Positions 1-7,754 of a DNA stretch of 64,000 nucleotides are shown here, one piece after another. The notes under the pieces were generated by a model. That model was not told the origin of the DNA. It was given only the letters and a program-made list of their open reading frames with translations, and did no database searches. Source of the stretch: Lentzea californiensis (GTDB lineage Bacteria; Actinomycetota; Actinomycetes; Mycobacteriales; Pseudonocardiaceae); contig NZ_JANBBE010000001.1 of the NCBI RefSeq assembly GCF_024648825.1, positions 620,001-684,000 of the forward strand, written 5' to 3'. The translations under genes were made by a program, and so were the position numbers. Position 1 is the stretch's first letter; every line of letters starts with the position of its first letter.

Positions 1-382
1 CACCGCCATCCTCGCGATCGTGTTGCTCACCGGCTGGTGGCGTCTCCTCGCCGCCCAGACGGTGCTCTTCGCGATGTGCGCGTTCATCTCGCTGAAGCTG
101 AACCCGTGGGGTCACGTCTACCGCTACGCGATCCAGCCGCGCCTGACCCCGACCTCCGAACGCGAGGAAGCCGCCCCGCTGCGGTTCGCCCAGGGAGTCG
201 GCTTCGTCTTCGCACTGATCGGCACCCTCGGCTACGCCACCGGCCTCACCACGCTCGGCATGGTGGCAACCGGCATGGCCCTGGTCGCAGCACTGCTCAA
301 CGCGGCGCTGGGCCTGTGCCTCGGGTGCGAGATGTACCTGGTGCTGCGCAGGTACGTACCAGCCTTCGCTCGACCGCAATGA
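1..382 (+). CDS. DUF4395 family integral membrane protein (5' end cut off by the window)
   Basis: The reading frame is open from the first bases of the window, so the gene starts upstream; about 126 residues are visible. The protein is hydrophobic, with membrane segments near the visible N-terminus and in the second half, and a loop carrying an RLTPTSEREEAAPLRFAQG motif typical of DUF4395 proteins. A cysteine-containing CLGCEMY motif lies near the C-terminus. DUF4395 genes often sit between a thioredoxin-like gene and a rhodanese, and a rhodanese follows here after 30 bases. A role in sulfur or redox traffic at the membrane is an inference from that context. Family assignment is fairly secure; function is unknown. 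Confidence 0.75.
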   Translation, partial: TAILAIVLLTGWWRLLAAQTVLFAMCAFISLKLNPWGHVYRYAIQPRLTPTSEREEAAPLRFAQGVGFVFALIGTLGYATGLTTLGMVATGMALVAALLNAALGLCLGCEMYLVLRRYVPAFARPQ

Positions 383-412
383 CGACACGCACTACTACAG
401 GAGCAACTTCCC

Positions 413-1258
413 ATGAGCCGTGAGAACGTGCTGGTCTCGGCCGCCTGGTCCGAAGAGAACCTCCAGGCGCCCGGCGTCGTGTTCGCGGAGGTCGACGAGG
501 ACACCACCGCGTACGACGGCGGCCACATCCCCGGAGCCGTGAAGATCGACTGGAAGAACGACCTCCAGGACCCGGTCCGCCGCGACTTCGTCGACCGCGA
601 GGGCTTCGAGAAGCTGCTCTCGGCCAAGGGCATCTCCAACGACGACACGGTCGTCCTCTACGGCGGCAACAACAACTGGTTCGCGGCCTACGCGTACTGG
701 TACTTCAAGCTCTACGGCCACACCAACGTCAAGCTCCTCGACGGCGGCCGCAAGAAGTGGGAACTCGACGGCCGCCCCCTGGACAAGGAGGAGGTCGTCC
801 GTGACGCCACCTCCTACAAGGCCCAGGAGCAGGACCTCTCGATCCGCGCCTTCCGCGACGAGGTCGTCGACTCGATCGGCAACAAGAACCTCGTCGACGT
901 GCGCTCCCCCGACGAGTTCTCCGGCAAGCTCCTCGCCCCGGCCCACCTCCCGCAGGAGCAGGCCCAGCGCGGCGGCCACATCCCGTCCGCGGTGAACGTC
1001 CCGTGGTCCAAGGCGGCCAACGAGGACGGCACCTTCAAGTCCGACGACGAGCTCCGCGAGCTCTACGCCGAGGCGGGCTTCGACGGCAGCCGCAAGACCA
1101 TCGCGTACTGCCGCATCGGCGAGCGCTCCTCGCACACCTGGTTCGCCCTGCGCGAGCTGCTCGGCCACGAAGACGTCAAGAACTACGACGGTTCTTGGAC
1201 GGAGTACGGCTCGCTCATCGGCGTGCCGATCGAACTCGGTTCCGGCAAGGAGGCCTGA
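413..1258 (+). CDS. Thiosulfate sulfurtransferase (two-domain rhodanese, CysA2/SseA type)
   Basis: 281 residues, the usual length for a tandem rhodanese. The N-terminal rhodanese domain (about 1-130) is catalytically silent and the C-terminal one (about 150-275) carries the active-site loop CRIGERS with Cys233, the residue that takes the persulfide. It should move sulfane sulfur from thiosulfate to cyanide or protein acceptors in the cytoplasm. An AGGAG ribosome binding site at 399-403 supports the ATG at 413. The DUF1416 gene follows after 5 bases, the same pairing as cysA2-sseC2 of mycobacteria, so the two are probably co-transcribed. The physiological acceptor is unknown. Confidence 0.93.
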   Translation: MSRENVLVSAAWSEENLQAPGVVFAEVDEDTTAYDGGHIPGAVKIDWKNDLQDPVRRDFVDREGFEKLLSAKGISNDDTVVLYGGNNNWFAAYAYWYFKLYGHTNVKLLDGGRKKWELDGRPLDKEEVVRDATSYKAQEQDLSIRAFRDEVVDSIGNKNLVDVRSPDEFSGKLLAPAHLPQEQAQRGGHIPSAVNVPWSKAANEDGTFKSDDELRELYAEAGFDGSRKTIAYCRIGERSSHTWFALRELLGHEDVKNYDGSWTEYGSLIGVPIELGSGKEA

Positions 1259-1263
1259 TCACC

Positions 1264-1563
1264 ATGTCCAACGGCTGCGGCGCCCCCGCTCAGGGCGGCA
1301 CGATCGACGCGGGCACCACCGAAACCGTGCTCGAGGGCAAGGTCGTCTCCGACGGCACCCCGGTAGGCGGCGCCTTCGTCCGCCTGCTCGACTCGACCGG
1401 CGAGTTCACCGCCGAGGTCGTCACCTCCCCGGAGGGCGACTTCCGCTTCTTCGCGGCACCGGGCAGCTGGACCGTCCGCGCCCTGCACCGCACCGGCAAC
1501 GGCCAGGCCGACGTGTCGGCCTCGGGCCCCGGCGTGCACGCGGTGGAGATCGCGGTCGCCTAG
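1264..1563 (+). CDS. DUF1416 domain-containing protein (SseC-like)
   Basis: 99 residues, one small domain with the opening motif NGCGAPAQGG and beta-rich repeats (VLEGKVVSDG, GGAFVRLLD, GDFRFFAAPG) resembling a carboxypeptidase-regulatory/transthyretin-like fold. DUF1416 proteins are found next to CysA-type sulfurtransferases throughout actinobacteria and are called SseC in mycobacteria. The ATG lies 5 bases after the rhodanese stop codon, so translation is probably coupled. The conserved cysteine near the N-terminus could accept sulfur, but that is inference. A strong terminator lies immediately downstream. Confidence 0.88.
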   Translation: MSNGCGAPAQGGTIDAGTTETVLEGKVVSDGTPVGGAFVRLLDSTGEFTAEVVTSPEGDFRFFAAPGSWTVRALHRTGNGQADVSASGPGVHAVEIAVA

Positions 1564-1569
1564 AGACCG

Positions 1570-1585
1570 CAGGTCGCAAGACCTG
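1570..1585 (+). other. Small hairpin with GCAA tetraloop
   Basis: CAGGTC-GCAA-GACCTG is a perfect 6-bp stem closed by a GNRA-type tetraloop, 7 bases after the DUF1416 stop codon. It precedes the stronger terminator stem and may stabilise the 3' end of the transcript. Confidence 0.45.
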
Positions 1586-1600
1586 GCAGGTATGACCGGG

Positions 1601-1631
1601 GGCCCCGGCGGTGCAACACCGCCGGGGCCTT
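1601..1631 (+). terminator. Intrinsic terminator of the rhodanese-DUF1416 operon
   Basis: Perfect 13-bp stem (1601-1613 with 1617-1629) and a 3-base CAA loop, almost entirely G:C, followed by only two Ts. The U-tract is short, as is common for actinobacterial terminators. Confidence 0.75.
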
Positions 1632-1688
1632 CCGCGTCCGCGCCTCGGGCGAAGCCGAAGGCGAGCCGTTCCGACGGCGAAGCCGAGG

Positions 1689-1781
1689 CTTGGCTTTTCG
1701 CTTTGAGCCAAGACCGAGGGGTGGTGTGTCCCATCACGAGTCGCGCCACAGCTCGTGCTGCACGTGATGGGACACACCACC
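1689..1781. repeat. Hairpin-rich intergenic stretch with a perfect 19-bp inverted repeat
   Basis: The gap 1564-2016 has no convincing protein gene. Besides the terminator it holds a 7-bp stem CTTGGCT/AGCCAAG (1689-1695 and 1706-1712) and a perfect 19-bp inverted repeat, arms 1720-1738 (GGTGGTGTGTCCCATCACG) and 1763-1781, with a 24-base loop. It could be a second terminator, a small dispersed palindromic element or a structured RNA. From about 1790 to 2000 I see nothing else identifiable. Confidence 0.55.
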
Positions 1782-2003
1782 GACGCCACCCAGCTACGCA
1801 ACAGGCAGCCGCCCAACGCAACAGGCGTGCCATCTACCCACTCGTGGCGTGGACCCCCTGATCAGATTGCCGGGGTCTGGGGCAGAGCCCCAGGGGAAGC
1901 ACGCAACCCAAGCTCGCCGCCCGCAAGGCGACCACCCGCCCGGTCGCATCACAACCGCCGGTGTCCTCCACCACCACAACCCAGCACGTCACCACCAGCG
2001 AGA

Positions 2004-2009
2004 TATCCT
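2004..2009 (+). promoter_or_regulatory. -10 element of a leaderless promoter
   Basis: TATCCT fits the TANNNT -10 pattern and lies exactly 7 bases before the GTG at 2017. That spacing would place transcription start on the start codon. No Shine-Dalgarno sequence is visible. This supports the small gene at 2017. Confidence 0.5.
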
Positions 2010-2016
2010 CTACACC

Positions 2017-2115
2017 GTGGAACACATCTTCACCGGACTCCTAGTGCTAGTGACGATCGCCGTAATGTGGTTCGCCGGCTACGTCGTCTACCGCCTCTAC
2101 TCCGACCAGCGATGA
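2017..2115 (+). CDS. Small single-pass membrane protein (32 residues)
   Basis: A very short gene: GTG start, MEHIFTGLLV..., one hydrophobic helix (about residues 5-26) ending in a short polar, positively charged tail YRLYSDQR. Three things support it. A TANNNT -10 element sits 7 bases upstream, as for leaderless actinobacterial mRNAs. The stop codon overlaps the start of the nitrobindin-like gene as ATGA (2112-2115), so the two are translationally coupled. The helix is free of charged residues. I do not recognise a family. It could anchor or regulate the heme-binding protein encoded next, but that is inference. Confidence 0.6.
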   Translation: MEHIFTGLLVLVTIAVMWFAGYVVYRLYSDQR

Positions 2116-2723
2116 GCAGCGGCGACGAGGCCATCCGCCTGGCCGAGGAACGGGCAGCCGCGACGAGGGCGCGCAACCTCCCCCAGTTCGACGACATGCC
2201 CGTCCCGGGCGACACGGCGAACCTGCGAGAAGGCGCGAACCTGCACGACGCCCTCCTGGGCGTCCTTCCGCTGGTGGGCGTGTGGCGAGGCGAGGGCGAG
2301 ATCGTCTACCCGACGATCGACGGCCCGTTCCGCTTCGGCCAGCAGATCACGTTCGCCCACGACGGCCGGCCGTTCCTCGTGTACGAGGCGAGGTCGTGGC
2401 TGTTGAACGAGGCCGGCGAGGTCATCCGCCCGGCGGCGAGAGAACAGGGCTTCTGGCGCCCGCAGGAAGACGACACGATCGAGTTCCTGCTGACGCACAA
2501 CACGGGCATCGTCGAGCTGTACTACGGCAAGGTGCGCACGCAGACTTCCTGGGAGTTCGAGACGGACGCGGTCATCCGTTCCGCCACGGCCAAGGACGTC
2601 AAGGCCTCGCAGCGCCTGTACGGCGTGGTGAACGGCGACCTCGCGTACGTCGAGGAGCGCGCCATGATGGGCCAGGAGATGCAGCCGCACGCGTCGGCGC
2701 ACCTGAAGCGCGTCGTCGGCTAG
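2112..2723 (+). CDS. Nitrobindin-like heme-binding beta-barrel protein (FABP-like, DUF1794)
   Basis: 203 residues. A polar N-terminal extension of about 45 residues is followed by a ten-stranded lipocalin/FABP-like barrel. The family motif GVWRGEGEI opens the barrel, with FGQQITF and SWEFETD strands after it, and a C-terminal HASAHLKR motif carries the candidate proximal heme histidine. Mycobacterial relatives (Rv0813c type) and the THAP4 barrel bind ferric heme and can act on NO or peroxynitrite. The ATG overlaps the stop of the 32-residue membrane peptide (ATGA). Heme binding is inferred from family membership. Confidence 0.88.
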   Translation: MSSGDEAIRLAEERAAATRARNLPQFDDMPVPGDTANLREGANLHDALLGVLPLVGVWRGEGEIVYPTIDGPFRFGQQITFAHDGRPFLVYEARSWLLNEAGEVIRPAAREQGFWRPQEDDTIEFLLTHNTGIVELYYGKVRTQTSWEFETDAVIRSATAKDVKASQRLYGVVNGDLAYVEERAMMGQEMQPHASAHLKRVVG

Positions 2724-2742
2724 CTCGGCTCGTTGGATCGCT

Positions 2743-2801
2743 GGATTGTTGAACGATTCGCGTGTCGGATTGTTCAACAATCCCACGATTCCCCGTAACA
2801 T
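2743..2801 (+). promoter_or_regulatory. pxpBC promoter with doubled palindromic (GntR-type) operator
   Basis: Two related 13-bp palindromes, ATTGTTGAACGAT (2745-2757) and ATTGTTCAACAAT (2769-2781), lie 24 bp apart centre to centre. Together they form a perfect 12-bp inverted repeat, 2743-2754 with 2772-2783. A -10 element TAACAT (2796-2801) ends 6 bases before the ATG at 2808, which suggests a leaderless transcript; the second operator overlaps the -35 position. The palindrome resembles operators of FadR/GntR-family repressors. No such regulator gene is adjacent. Confidence 0.6.
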
Positions 2802-2807
2802 GGGCTC

Positions 2808-3395
2808 ATGCTTCTGCGGCGCTGCGGAACGGACGCGCTCCTCGTCGAGGTCGACTCACTGAGCGAGGTCGCGGCCGTCCGCGCCGCCCTCGAACACCTC
2901 GACGGCATCGAGGAGCTGGTCCCGGCCGCGCGAACAGTCCTGGTCAAGGGCGCGTTGCCCCAGGTCAGGGACGCGCTGAAGACCATCGACCTGACCAAGA
3001 CCCCCGCCAAGCACTCACGCGAGATCACCATCCCGGTCATCTACGACGGCCCGGACCTGGCCCTAGTCGCCGAAACAGCCGGCGTCACCCCGGACGAAGT
3101 GGTCGAACTCCACACCACCGCCACCTACGAGGTCGCGTTCTGCGGCTTCGCACCGGGCTTCGGCTACCTCACGGGCCTCCCGCAAGCACTCCGGCAGCCA
3201 AGGCTCGACTCCCCGCGCACCAAGGTCCCGCAGGGCTCGGTCGGCATAGCGGGCGAGTTCACCGCCGCCTACCCCAGGCCGACACCGGGCGGCTGGCGAC
3301 TGATCGGCCGCACCGAGACGACGCTGTTCGACCCGAAGGCCGAGACCCCCGCGCTGCTGCAGCCGGGCGACCAGGTCAGGTTCGTGGTCGCGTGA
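2808..3395 (+). CDS. pxpB: 5-oxoprolinase subunit B (KipI/allophanate hydrolase subunit 1 family)
   Basis: 195 residues, one carboxytransferase-C/D domain. The family signature CGFAPGFGYLTGLP is present at about 108-121, followed by PRTKVPQGSVGIAGEFTAAYP. PxpB works with PxpC and PxpA in ATP-dependent opening of 5-oxoproline (pyroglutamate) to glutamate in the cytoplasm; the older KipI name reflects a Bacillus kinase inhibitor in the same family. The start is an apparently leaderless ATG. The next gene overlaps by 4 bases (GTGA). The pxpA (LamB/YcsF) partner is not adjacent and is not in the window. Confidence 0.9.
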   Translation: MLLRRCGTDALLVEVDSLSEVAAVRAALEHLDGIEELVPAARTVLVKGALPQVRDALKTIDLTKTPAKHSREITIPVIYDGPDLALVAETAGVTPDEVVELHTTATYEVAFCGFAPGFGYLTGLPQALRQPRLDSPRTKVPQGSVGIAGEFTAAYPRPTPGGWRLIGRTETTLFDPKAETPALLQPGDQVRFVVA

Positions 3396-4261
3396 ACCAC
3401 ACGAACCAAGCGAACCGCAGCGTCACGATCATCAGGACCGGTCCGCAGGCATTGGTCGAGGACCTCGGCCGGCCCGGCAACGCGCACCTGGGCGTGCCTC
3501 CGTCAGGCGCGCTGGACCAGGTCTCGCTCAAGCTCGCCAACCGCCTCGTCGGCAACCCCGAGAACGCGGCCGGACTGGAACTCCTGCTCGGCGGTCTGAC
3601 ACTCAAAGCCAACACGAGCTGCACGGTCGCCGTCACCGGGCCGCCCACCGAGGTTCGCGTGAACGGCAGGCTCGCCGACTCGCACCACCCGATCCACCTG
3701 AAGCAGGACGAGGTCCTGGAGATCGGCACGCCGCAGACCGGCCTGCGCACCTACCTGGCGCTGTCCGGCGGCATCGAGGTCGACGAGGAACTCGGCAGCC
3801 GCTCGACCGACCTGCTCTCCGGAATCGGTCCAGACCCGTTGCGGGACAACGACGTCCTGCATCTTGGGACACCGAACCTGCCCGAAGGTGCCGATGTGGT
3901 GCCTCCGCACCACGCGCTGCAAACGTTGGTCATCCCGATTCGGCTCGGGCCGCGGGACGACTGGTTCGACGACGCGGAAACCCAGCTGCGCCAGGGATCC
4001 TGGACGGTGTCGGATCGCAGCAACCGTGTGGGCGCGCGGCTCGACGGGACGAAACTGAATCGTCGTGACGGGGAGATTCCCAGCGAGGGGATGATCACCG
4101 GCGCGGTGCAGGTACCGCCGGACGGGCAGCCCGTGGTGTTCCTGAACGACCATCCGACGACGGGCGGTTACCCCGTGATCGGTGTGGTGGACAACGATCA
4201 CCTGCGTTTCCTCGGGCAGGCGCGGCCTGGCACGGAGGTCAGGTTCCGGCCGGTCGACTGA
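3392..4261 (+). CDS. pxpC: 5-oxoprolinase subunit C (biotin-dependent carboxyltransferase family)
   Basis: 289 residues from the GTG that overlaps the pxpB stop codon. The motif TGPQALVEDLGRPGNAHLGVP and the following PPSGALDQVS are typical of the AHS2/PxpC domain, which spans almost the whole protein; FLNDHPTTGGYPVIG near the C-terminus is also conserved. With PxpB it forms the subunits that phosphorylate and open 5-oxoproline. The first residues (NHTNQANRS) are not conserved, so a slightly later start is possible, but the 4-base overlap favours this one. Confidence 0.9.
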   Translation: MNHTNQANRSVTIIRTGPQALVEDLGRPGNAHLGVPPSGALDQVSLKLANRLVGNPENAAGLELLLGGLTLKANTSCTVAVTGPPTEVRVNGRLADSHHPIHLKQDEVLEIGTPQTGLRTYLALSGGIEVDEELGSRSTDLLSGIGPDPLRDNDVLHLGTPNLPEGADVVPPHHALQTLVIPIRLGPRDDWFDDAETQLRQGSWTVSDRSNRVGARLDGTKLNRRDGEIPSEGMITGAVQVPPDGQPVVFLNDHPTTGGYPVIGVVDNDHLRFLGQARPGTEVRFRPVD

Positions 4262-4273
4262 GCGCGGACGCCG

Positions 4274-4302
4274 TTGACGGAGTGGTCCAGACCAAATACC
4301 GT
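4274..4302 (+). promoter_or_regulatory. Chitinase promoter with a DasR-responsive element (dre) in the spacer
   Basis: A -35 element TTGACG (4274-4279) and -10 element TACCGT (4297-4302) are separated by 17 bp. AGTGGTCCAGACCAAA (4281-4296) fills that spacer. It matches 13 of 16 positions of the Streptomyces dre AGTGGTCTAGACCACT, including the core TGGTC-N-AGACCA apart from the central base. Streptomyces chitinase promoters carry the same kind of 12-bp element. A GntR-family DasR repressor released by aminosugar phosphates is therefore the likely regulator. Confidence 0.75.
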
Positions 4303-4345
4303 GACTGGCAGCCGCCGCGGAATCTCTACCAAACTGGAGTTCCGC

Positions 4346-6880
4346 ATGCGCCGGATCCCTGCTCTGCTGGCAGTTCTCCTCGCGGTGATAGTCCTGGCGG
4401 TCCCTGCACAGGCCGCCACGGGCATCACCGCGACCTTCTCCCGCACCGGCACGAGTGCCAAGTTCGTCGTCGCCAACGCGAGCACGACCGCGCTCAACGG
4501 GTGGTCGGTCAAGTTCGACCTGCCGGCCGGTGTCACGGCCAGCGCCCCGCAGAACGCAACGATCACCCAGAACGGCACGCGAGTGACGCTCACTCCGGCC
4601 TTCTACATCAACAACCTCCCGCCGGGGCGCGACACCGAGCCCTACAGCCCGGCGTTCACGCTGAGCGCCGCGGCCGACCCGACCGCCTGCACGATCAACA
4701 ACATGGCGTGCGACGGCAGCGGCACCGCACCGCCGGCGCCGACCGGGCTGACCGCCGAGTACTCGGTGGCCGGGGGCGCGGCGAAGTTCGTCGTCCGCAA
4801 CCACTCCGCCGCGGCCGTCTCCGACTGGTCGATCTCCTTCACGCTGCCGAACGGTGTGACAGTGGGCAACGGCCAGAACGGCACGGTCTCCCAGAACGGC
4901 AACCAGGTCACCATCACCCCTGCGCACTACAACAAGACCATCAACGCCGGCGGAACCACTGAGCCGTACAGCCCGGCGTTCTCGATCAGCCAGAACGCCG
5001 ACCCGGTGACGTGCCGGATCAACAACGCCAACTGCGACGGCAGCGCGGACACTCCGCCAAGCACGCCAACGGGTCTCGCCTCACCGACGAAGACCACGCG
5101 CACGGTGAGCCTGCAGTGGAACGCCTCCACGCCGGGCTCGCTGCCGATCGCCGGCTACGACGTCTACAACGGCTCCAGCCTCGCCGGCAGCTCCACCACG
5201 ACGTCGGCGATCATCAGCGGCCTGAGCCCGAACATCGCGTACTCGTTCACGGTGCGGGCCAAGGACACCAAGGGAACTCAAAGCGCCCCGAGCACCGCGC
5301 TGAGCGTCACCACCAACAACCCGGCCAACGACACCACGCCTCCGACCGCGCCGGGCAACCTGCGTTCGACGGCGAAGGACGCGGGCAGCGTCACGCTGGC
5401 GTGGAACGCCTCCACGGACAACAGCGGGGTCGCGAACTACGACGTCTACGTGGGCACGACCGTGAAGACGACGGTCGCCGGCACCACAGCGGTCCTCACC
5501 GGCCTGTCGCCGTCCACGAACTACACCTTCACCGTCAAAGCACGGGACCTCTACGACAACGTGTCCGCCGCGAGCAACGCGCTGAACGAGCGCACTGGTG
5601 ACATCGTCGGCGGCTACGCCCGTGTCGGGTACTTCGTGCAGTGGGGCATCTACGGACGCCAGTACTTCGTGAAGGACATGGACGCCGCGAAGATGACTCA
5701 CGTCAACTACGCGTTCGGCAACATCGACCCGGTCAACCTGACGTGCCTGCACGGCGTCACGAAGGGCACGAGCCCGAACCCGCAGGACCCGAACCAGGGT
5801 GACGGCGCGGGCGACGCGGAAGCCGACTACAGCAGGCCGATGAGCGCGGCGCAGTCCGTGGACGGCGTCGCGGACAGCGGCTGGGAACCGTTGCGCGGCA
5901 ACTACAACCAGCTCAAGAAGCTCAAGGCGAAGCACCCGAACCTCAAGGTGCTGATCTCGCTAGGCGGTTGGACGTACTCCAAGTACTTCTCGGACGTGGC
6001 GGCCACGGACGCGGCGCGCAAGAAGTTCGTGGCGTCGTGCATCGACGTCTACCTCAAGGGCAACCTGCCCGTCTACAACGGCGCCGGCGGCCCCGGCTCC
6101 GCGGCGAACATCTTCGACGGCTTCGACCTCGACTGGGAGTGGCCGGGCGCGGAAGGCCACGCGGGCAACCACTTCGGCCCGCAGGACAAGGTCAACAACA
6201 CGCTGTTGATCGAGGAGTTCCGCCGGCAGATGGACGCGTACAGCACCACCACGGGCAAGCGCTACCAGCTCACCGCGTTCACCCCGGCCGACCCCGCCAA
6301 GATCGAGGCGGGCTGGGAGCTCGGGCGGGTCGCGCAGTCGATGGACATCTTCAACGTCCAGGGCTACGACTTCCACGGCTCCGGCAGCGACAACTCGTGG
6401 GAGCCCAACCGGACCGGCCACCAGGGCAACCTCTACCCGGACCCGGACGACCCGTACACGACCAAGTTCAGCGTCGAGAGCACCGTCCAGGCCTACCTCG
6501 ACGCGGGTGTGCCGTCACGCAAGATCACGCTCGGTCTCGCGTTCTACGGCCGTGGCTGGCAGAACGTGGTCAACGGCGGCAAGAACGGCGAGTGGCAGAC
6601 CGCGGGAGGCGCGGCACCGGGGCAGTTCCCGGAGGAGTCGGGCACGCGCGGGTACGCCAACCTCGTCGCGTCCGTGCCGAACTGCACCGTCTTCCACGAC
6701 GAGGTCTCCGTGGCGACGTCCTGCTACACCGGCAACCAGTGGTGGACCTTCGACGACGTGTGGTCGATCCAGAAGAAGACCGCGTGGCTGAAGTCGAAGA
6801 ACTTGCTCGGCGCGATGTTCTGGGAGATGTCGGGTGACCGCGGCCCGTTGATGGCCGCGGTCGACGCCGGACTCCGCTAG
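4346..6880 (+). CDS. Secreted GH18 chitinase with two CBM2-like and two fibronectin III domains
   Basis: 844 residues. The ATG at 4346 is preceded by GGAG at 4336-4339. A signal peptide ends at VPAQA (about 23). Two consecutive CBM2-like modules follow (about 24-118 and 130-232), near-duplicates that both end in a CxINNxxCDGS motif. Then come two fibronectin III domains (236-325, 331-418) and a GH18 barrel (423-844). The catalytic motif DGFDLDWE is complete: D591, D594, D596 and the acid/base E598. It should cleave chitin outside the cell. The upstream dre site ties it to aminosugar control. Only 4 bases separate it from the convergent pabC. Confidence 0.95.
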   Translation: MRRIPALLAVLLAVIVLAVPAQAATGITATFSRTGTSAKFVVANASTTALNGWSVKFDLPAGVTASAPQNATITQNGTRVTLTPAFYINNLPPGRDTEPYSPAFTLSAAADPTACTINNMACDGSGTAPPAPTGLTAEYSVAGGAAKFVVRNHSAAAVSDWSISFTLPNGVTVGNGQNGTVSQNGNQVTITPAHYNKTINAGGTTEPYSPAFSISQNADPVTCRINNANCDGSADTPPSTPTGLASPTKTTRTVSLQWNASTPGSLPIAGYDVYNGSSLAGSSTTTSAIISGLSPNIAYSFTVRAKDTKGTQSAPSTALSVTTNNPANDTTPPTAPGNLRSTAKDAGSVTLAWNASTDNSGVANYDVYVGTTVKTTVAGTTAVLTGLSPSTNYTFTVKARDLYDNVSAASNALNERTGDIVGGYARVGYFVQWGIYGRQYFVKDMDAAKMTHVNYAFGNIDPVNLTCLHGVTKGTSPNPQDPNQGDGAGDAEADYSRPMSAAQSVDGVADSGWEPLRGNYNQLKKLKAKHPNLKVLISLGGWTYSKYFSDVAATDAARKKFVASCIDVYLKGNLPVYNGAGGPGSAANIFDGFDLDWEWPGAEGHAGNHFGPQDKVNNTLLIEEFRRQMDAYSTTTGKRYQLTAFTPADPAKIEAGWELGRVAQSMDIFNVQGYDFHGSGSDNSWEPNRTGHQGNLYPDPDDPYTTKFSVESTVQAYLDAGVPSRKITLGLAFYGRGWQNVVNGGKNGEWQTAGGAAPGQFPEESGTRGYANLVASVPNCTVFHDEVSVATSCYTGNQWWTFDDVWSIQKKTAWLKSKNLLGAMFWEMSGDRGPLMAAVDAGLR

Positions 6881-6884
6881 AGGA

Positions 6885-7727
6885 TCAGTACTCCGACTCG
6901 TACAGGTCCTGCAGCTCGGTGAGCAGGGCCGACGAGTCGGGCAGCTGCTTGCCGTCCAGCACGGTCACCCGCGTGATCTTGCGGACGCTGGACGCGAGGA
7001 AGACGCCCTCGGCGTCGTAGAGCTCGCCGGTCTGGATCGGCTCCACGAGCACGGTCCAGCCGGCGCGCTCGGCGGCGCGGAACAACGCGTACTGCGTGGT
7101 GCCGGGCAGGATGCCGAGCTTCGACGGCGGCGTGACCAGGGTCTTGCCGCGCACCAGGATCAGCGTCGAGGTCGGGCCCTCGAGCACCGAACCGCCGGAC
7201 GTCGTGAAGACGACCTCGGCGGCACCGCGGCGCTCGGCCTCGCGCAGCGCGGCCATGTTGACCGCGTACGACAGCGACTTCGCGCCCAGCAGCAGCCACG
7301 GCGCGCGGTCGGCCAGGTCCGCGTCGATGCCCCGGTCCAGGGTCACCGCGGACAGGCCCTCGACGCGCTGCTTGAGCACCTTCGCGCCGATCTCCATGCC
7401 GAGCGCGAACCCGGTGGGCGTGCCGTCGCCGCCCTCGACGCCGCGGGTGTAGACGAGCTTGAGCGCGAACTCCTCGCCGCCCGTCCAGTTGCCGATGACG
7501 AGCTCGACCGCGCGCTCGAACTCCGCACGCGGAGGGGGCTGCATGTCGAGCATGGCCGCGGACCGGTCGAGCCGGTCGAGGTGGGGCGTGAGTTCGCGGG
7601 GCTTCCCGCCGACCACGAGGATCGTTTCGAACACACCGTCGCCGCGGATGAGTCCGAGGTCCTCGACTCGGATCTGCGGCGAGTCGGGGTCAGCGAGGGT
7701 TCCGTCGAGCAGTGCCAGCACGCGCAT
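6885..7727 (-). CDS. pabC: Aminodeoxychorismate lyase / class IV aminotransferase
   Basis: 280 residues, fold-type IV PLP enzyme. DLGLIRGDGVFET near the N-terminus and the PLP lysine K150 in LLLGAKSLSYAVN are clear, as is the later FTTSGGSVLEGPTSTL motif. PabC releases pyruvate from 4-amino-4-deoxychorismate to give p-aminobenzoate for folate. Branched-chain or D-amino-acid aminotransferases share the fold; the synteny with mycobacterial Rv0812 next to YgfZ and purine genes favours PabC. It is transcribed divergently from the Fur gene with only 27 bases between start codons. Confidence 0.85.
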   Translation of the reverse strand: MRVLALLDGTLADPDSPQIRVEDLGLIRGDGVFETILVVGGKPRELTPHLDRLDRSAAMLDMQPPPRAEFERAVELVIGNWTGGEEFALKLVYTRGVEGGDGTPTGFALGMEIGAKVLKQRVEGLSAVTLDRGIDADLADRAPWLLLGAKSLSYAVNMAALREAERRGAAEVVFTTSGGSVLEGPTSTLILVRGKTLVTPPSKLGILPGTTQYALFRAAERAGWTVLVEPIQTGELYDAEGVFLASSVRKITRVTVLDGKQLPDSSALLTELQDLYESEY

Positions 7728-7754
7728 GCGCCGAGCCTACTAGCGGCAACTAAC

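Noticed and set aside
1564..2003. A protein gene in the gap after DUF1416
   Set aside because: Several frames are open on both strands but run through hairpins, have no ribosome binding site and show biased, structureless composition.
1755..2723. An extended 322-residue version of the nitrobindin-like protein starting at 1755
   Set aside because: The first 119 residues are low-complexity, run through the palindrome and lack family similarity. The ATG at 2112, coupled to the small gene, fits the family length.
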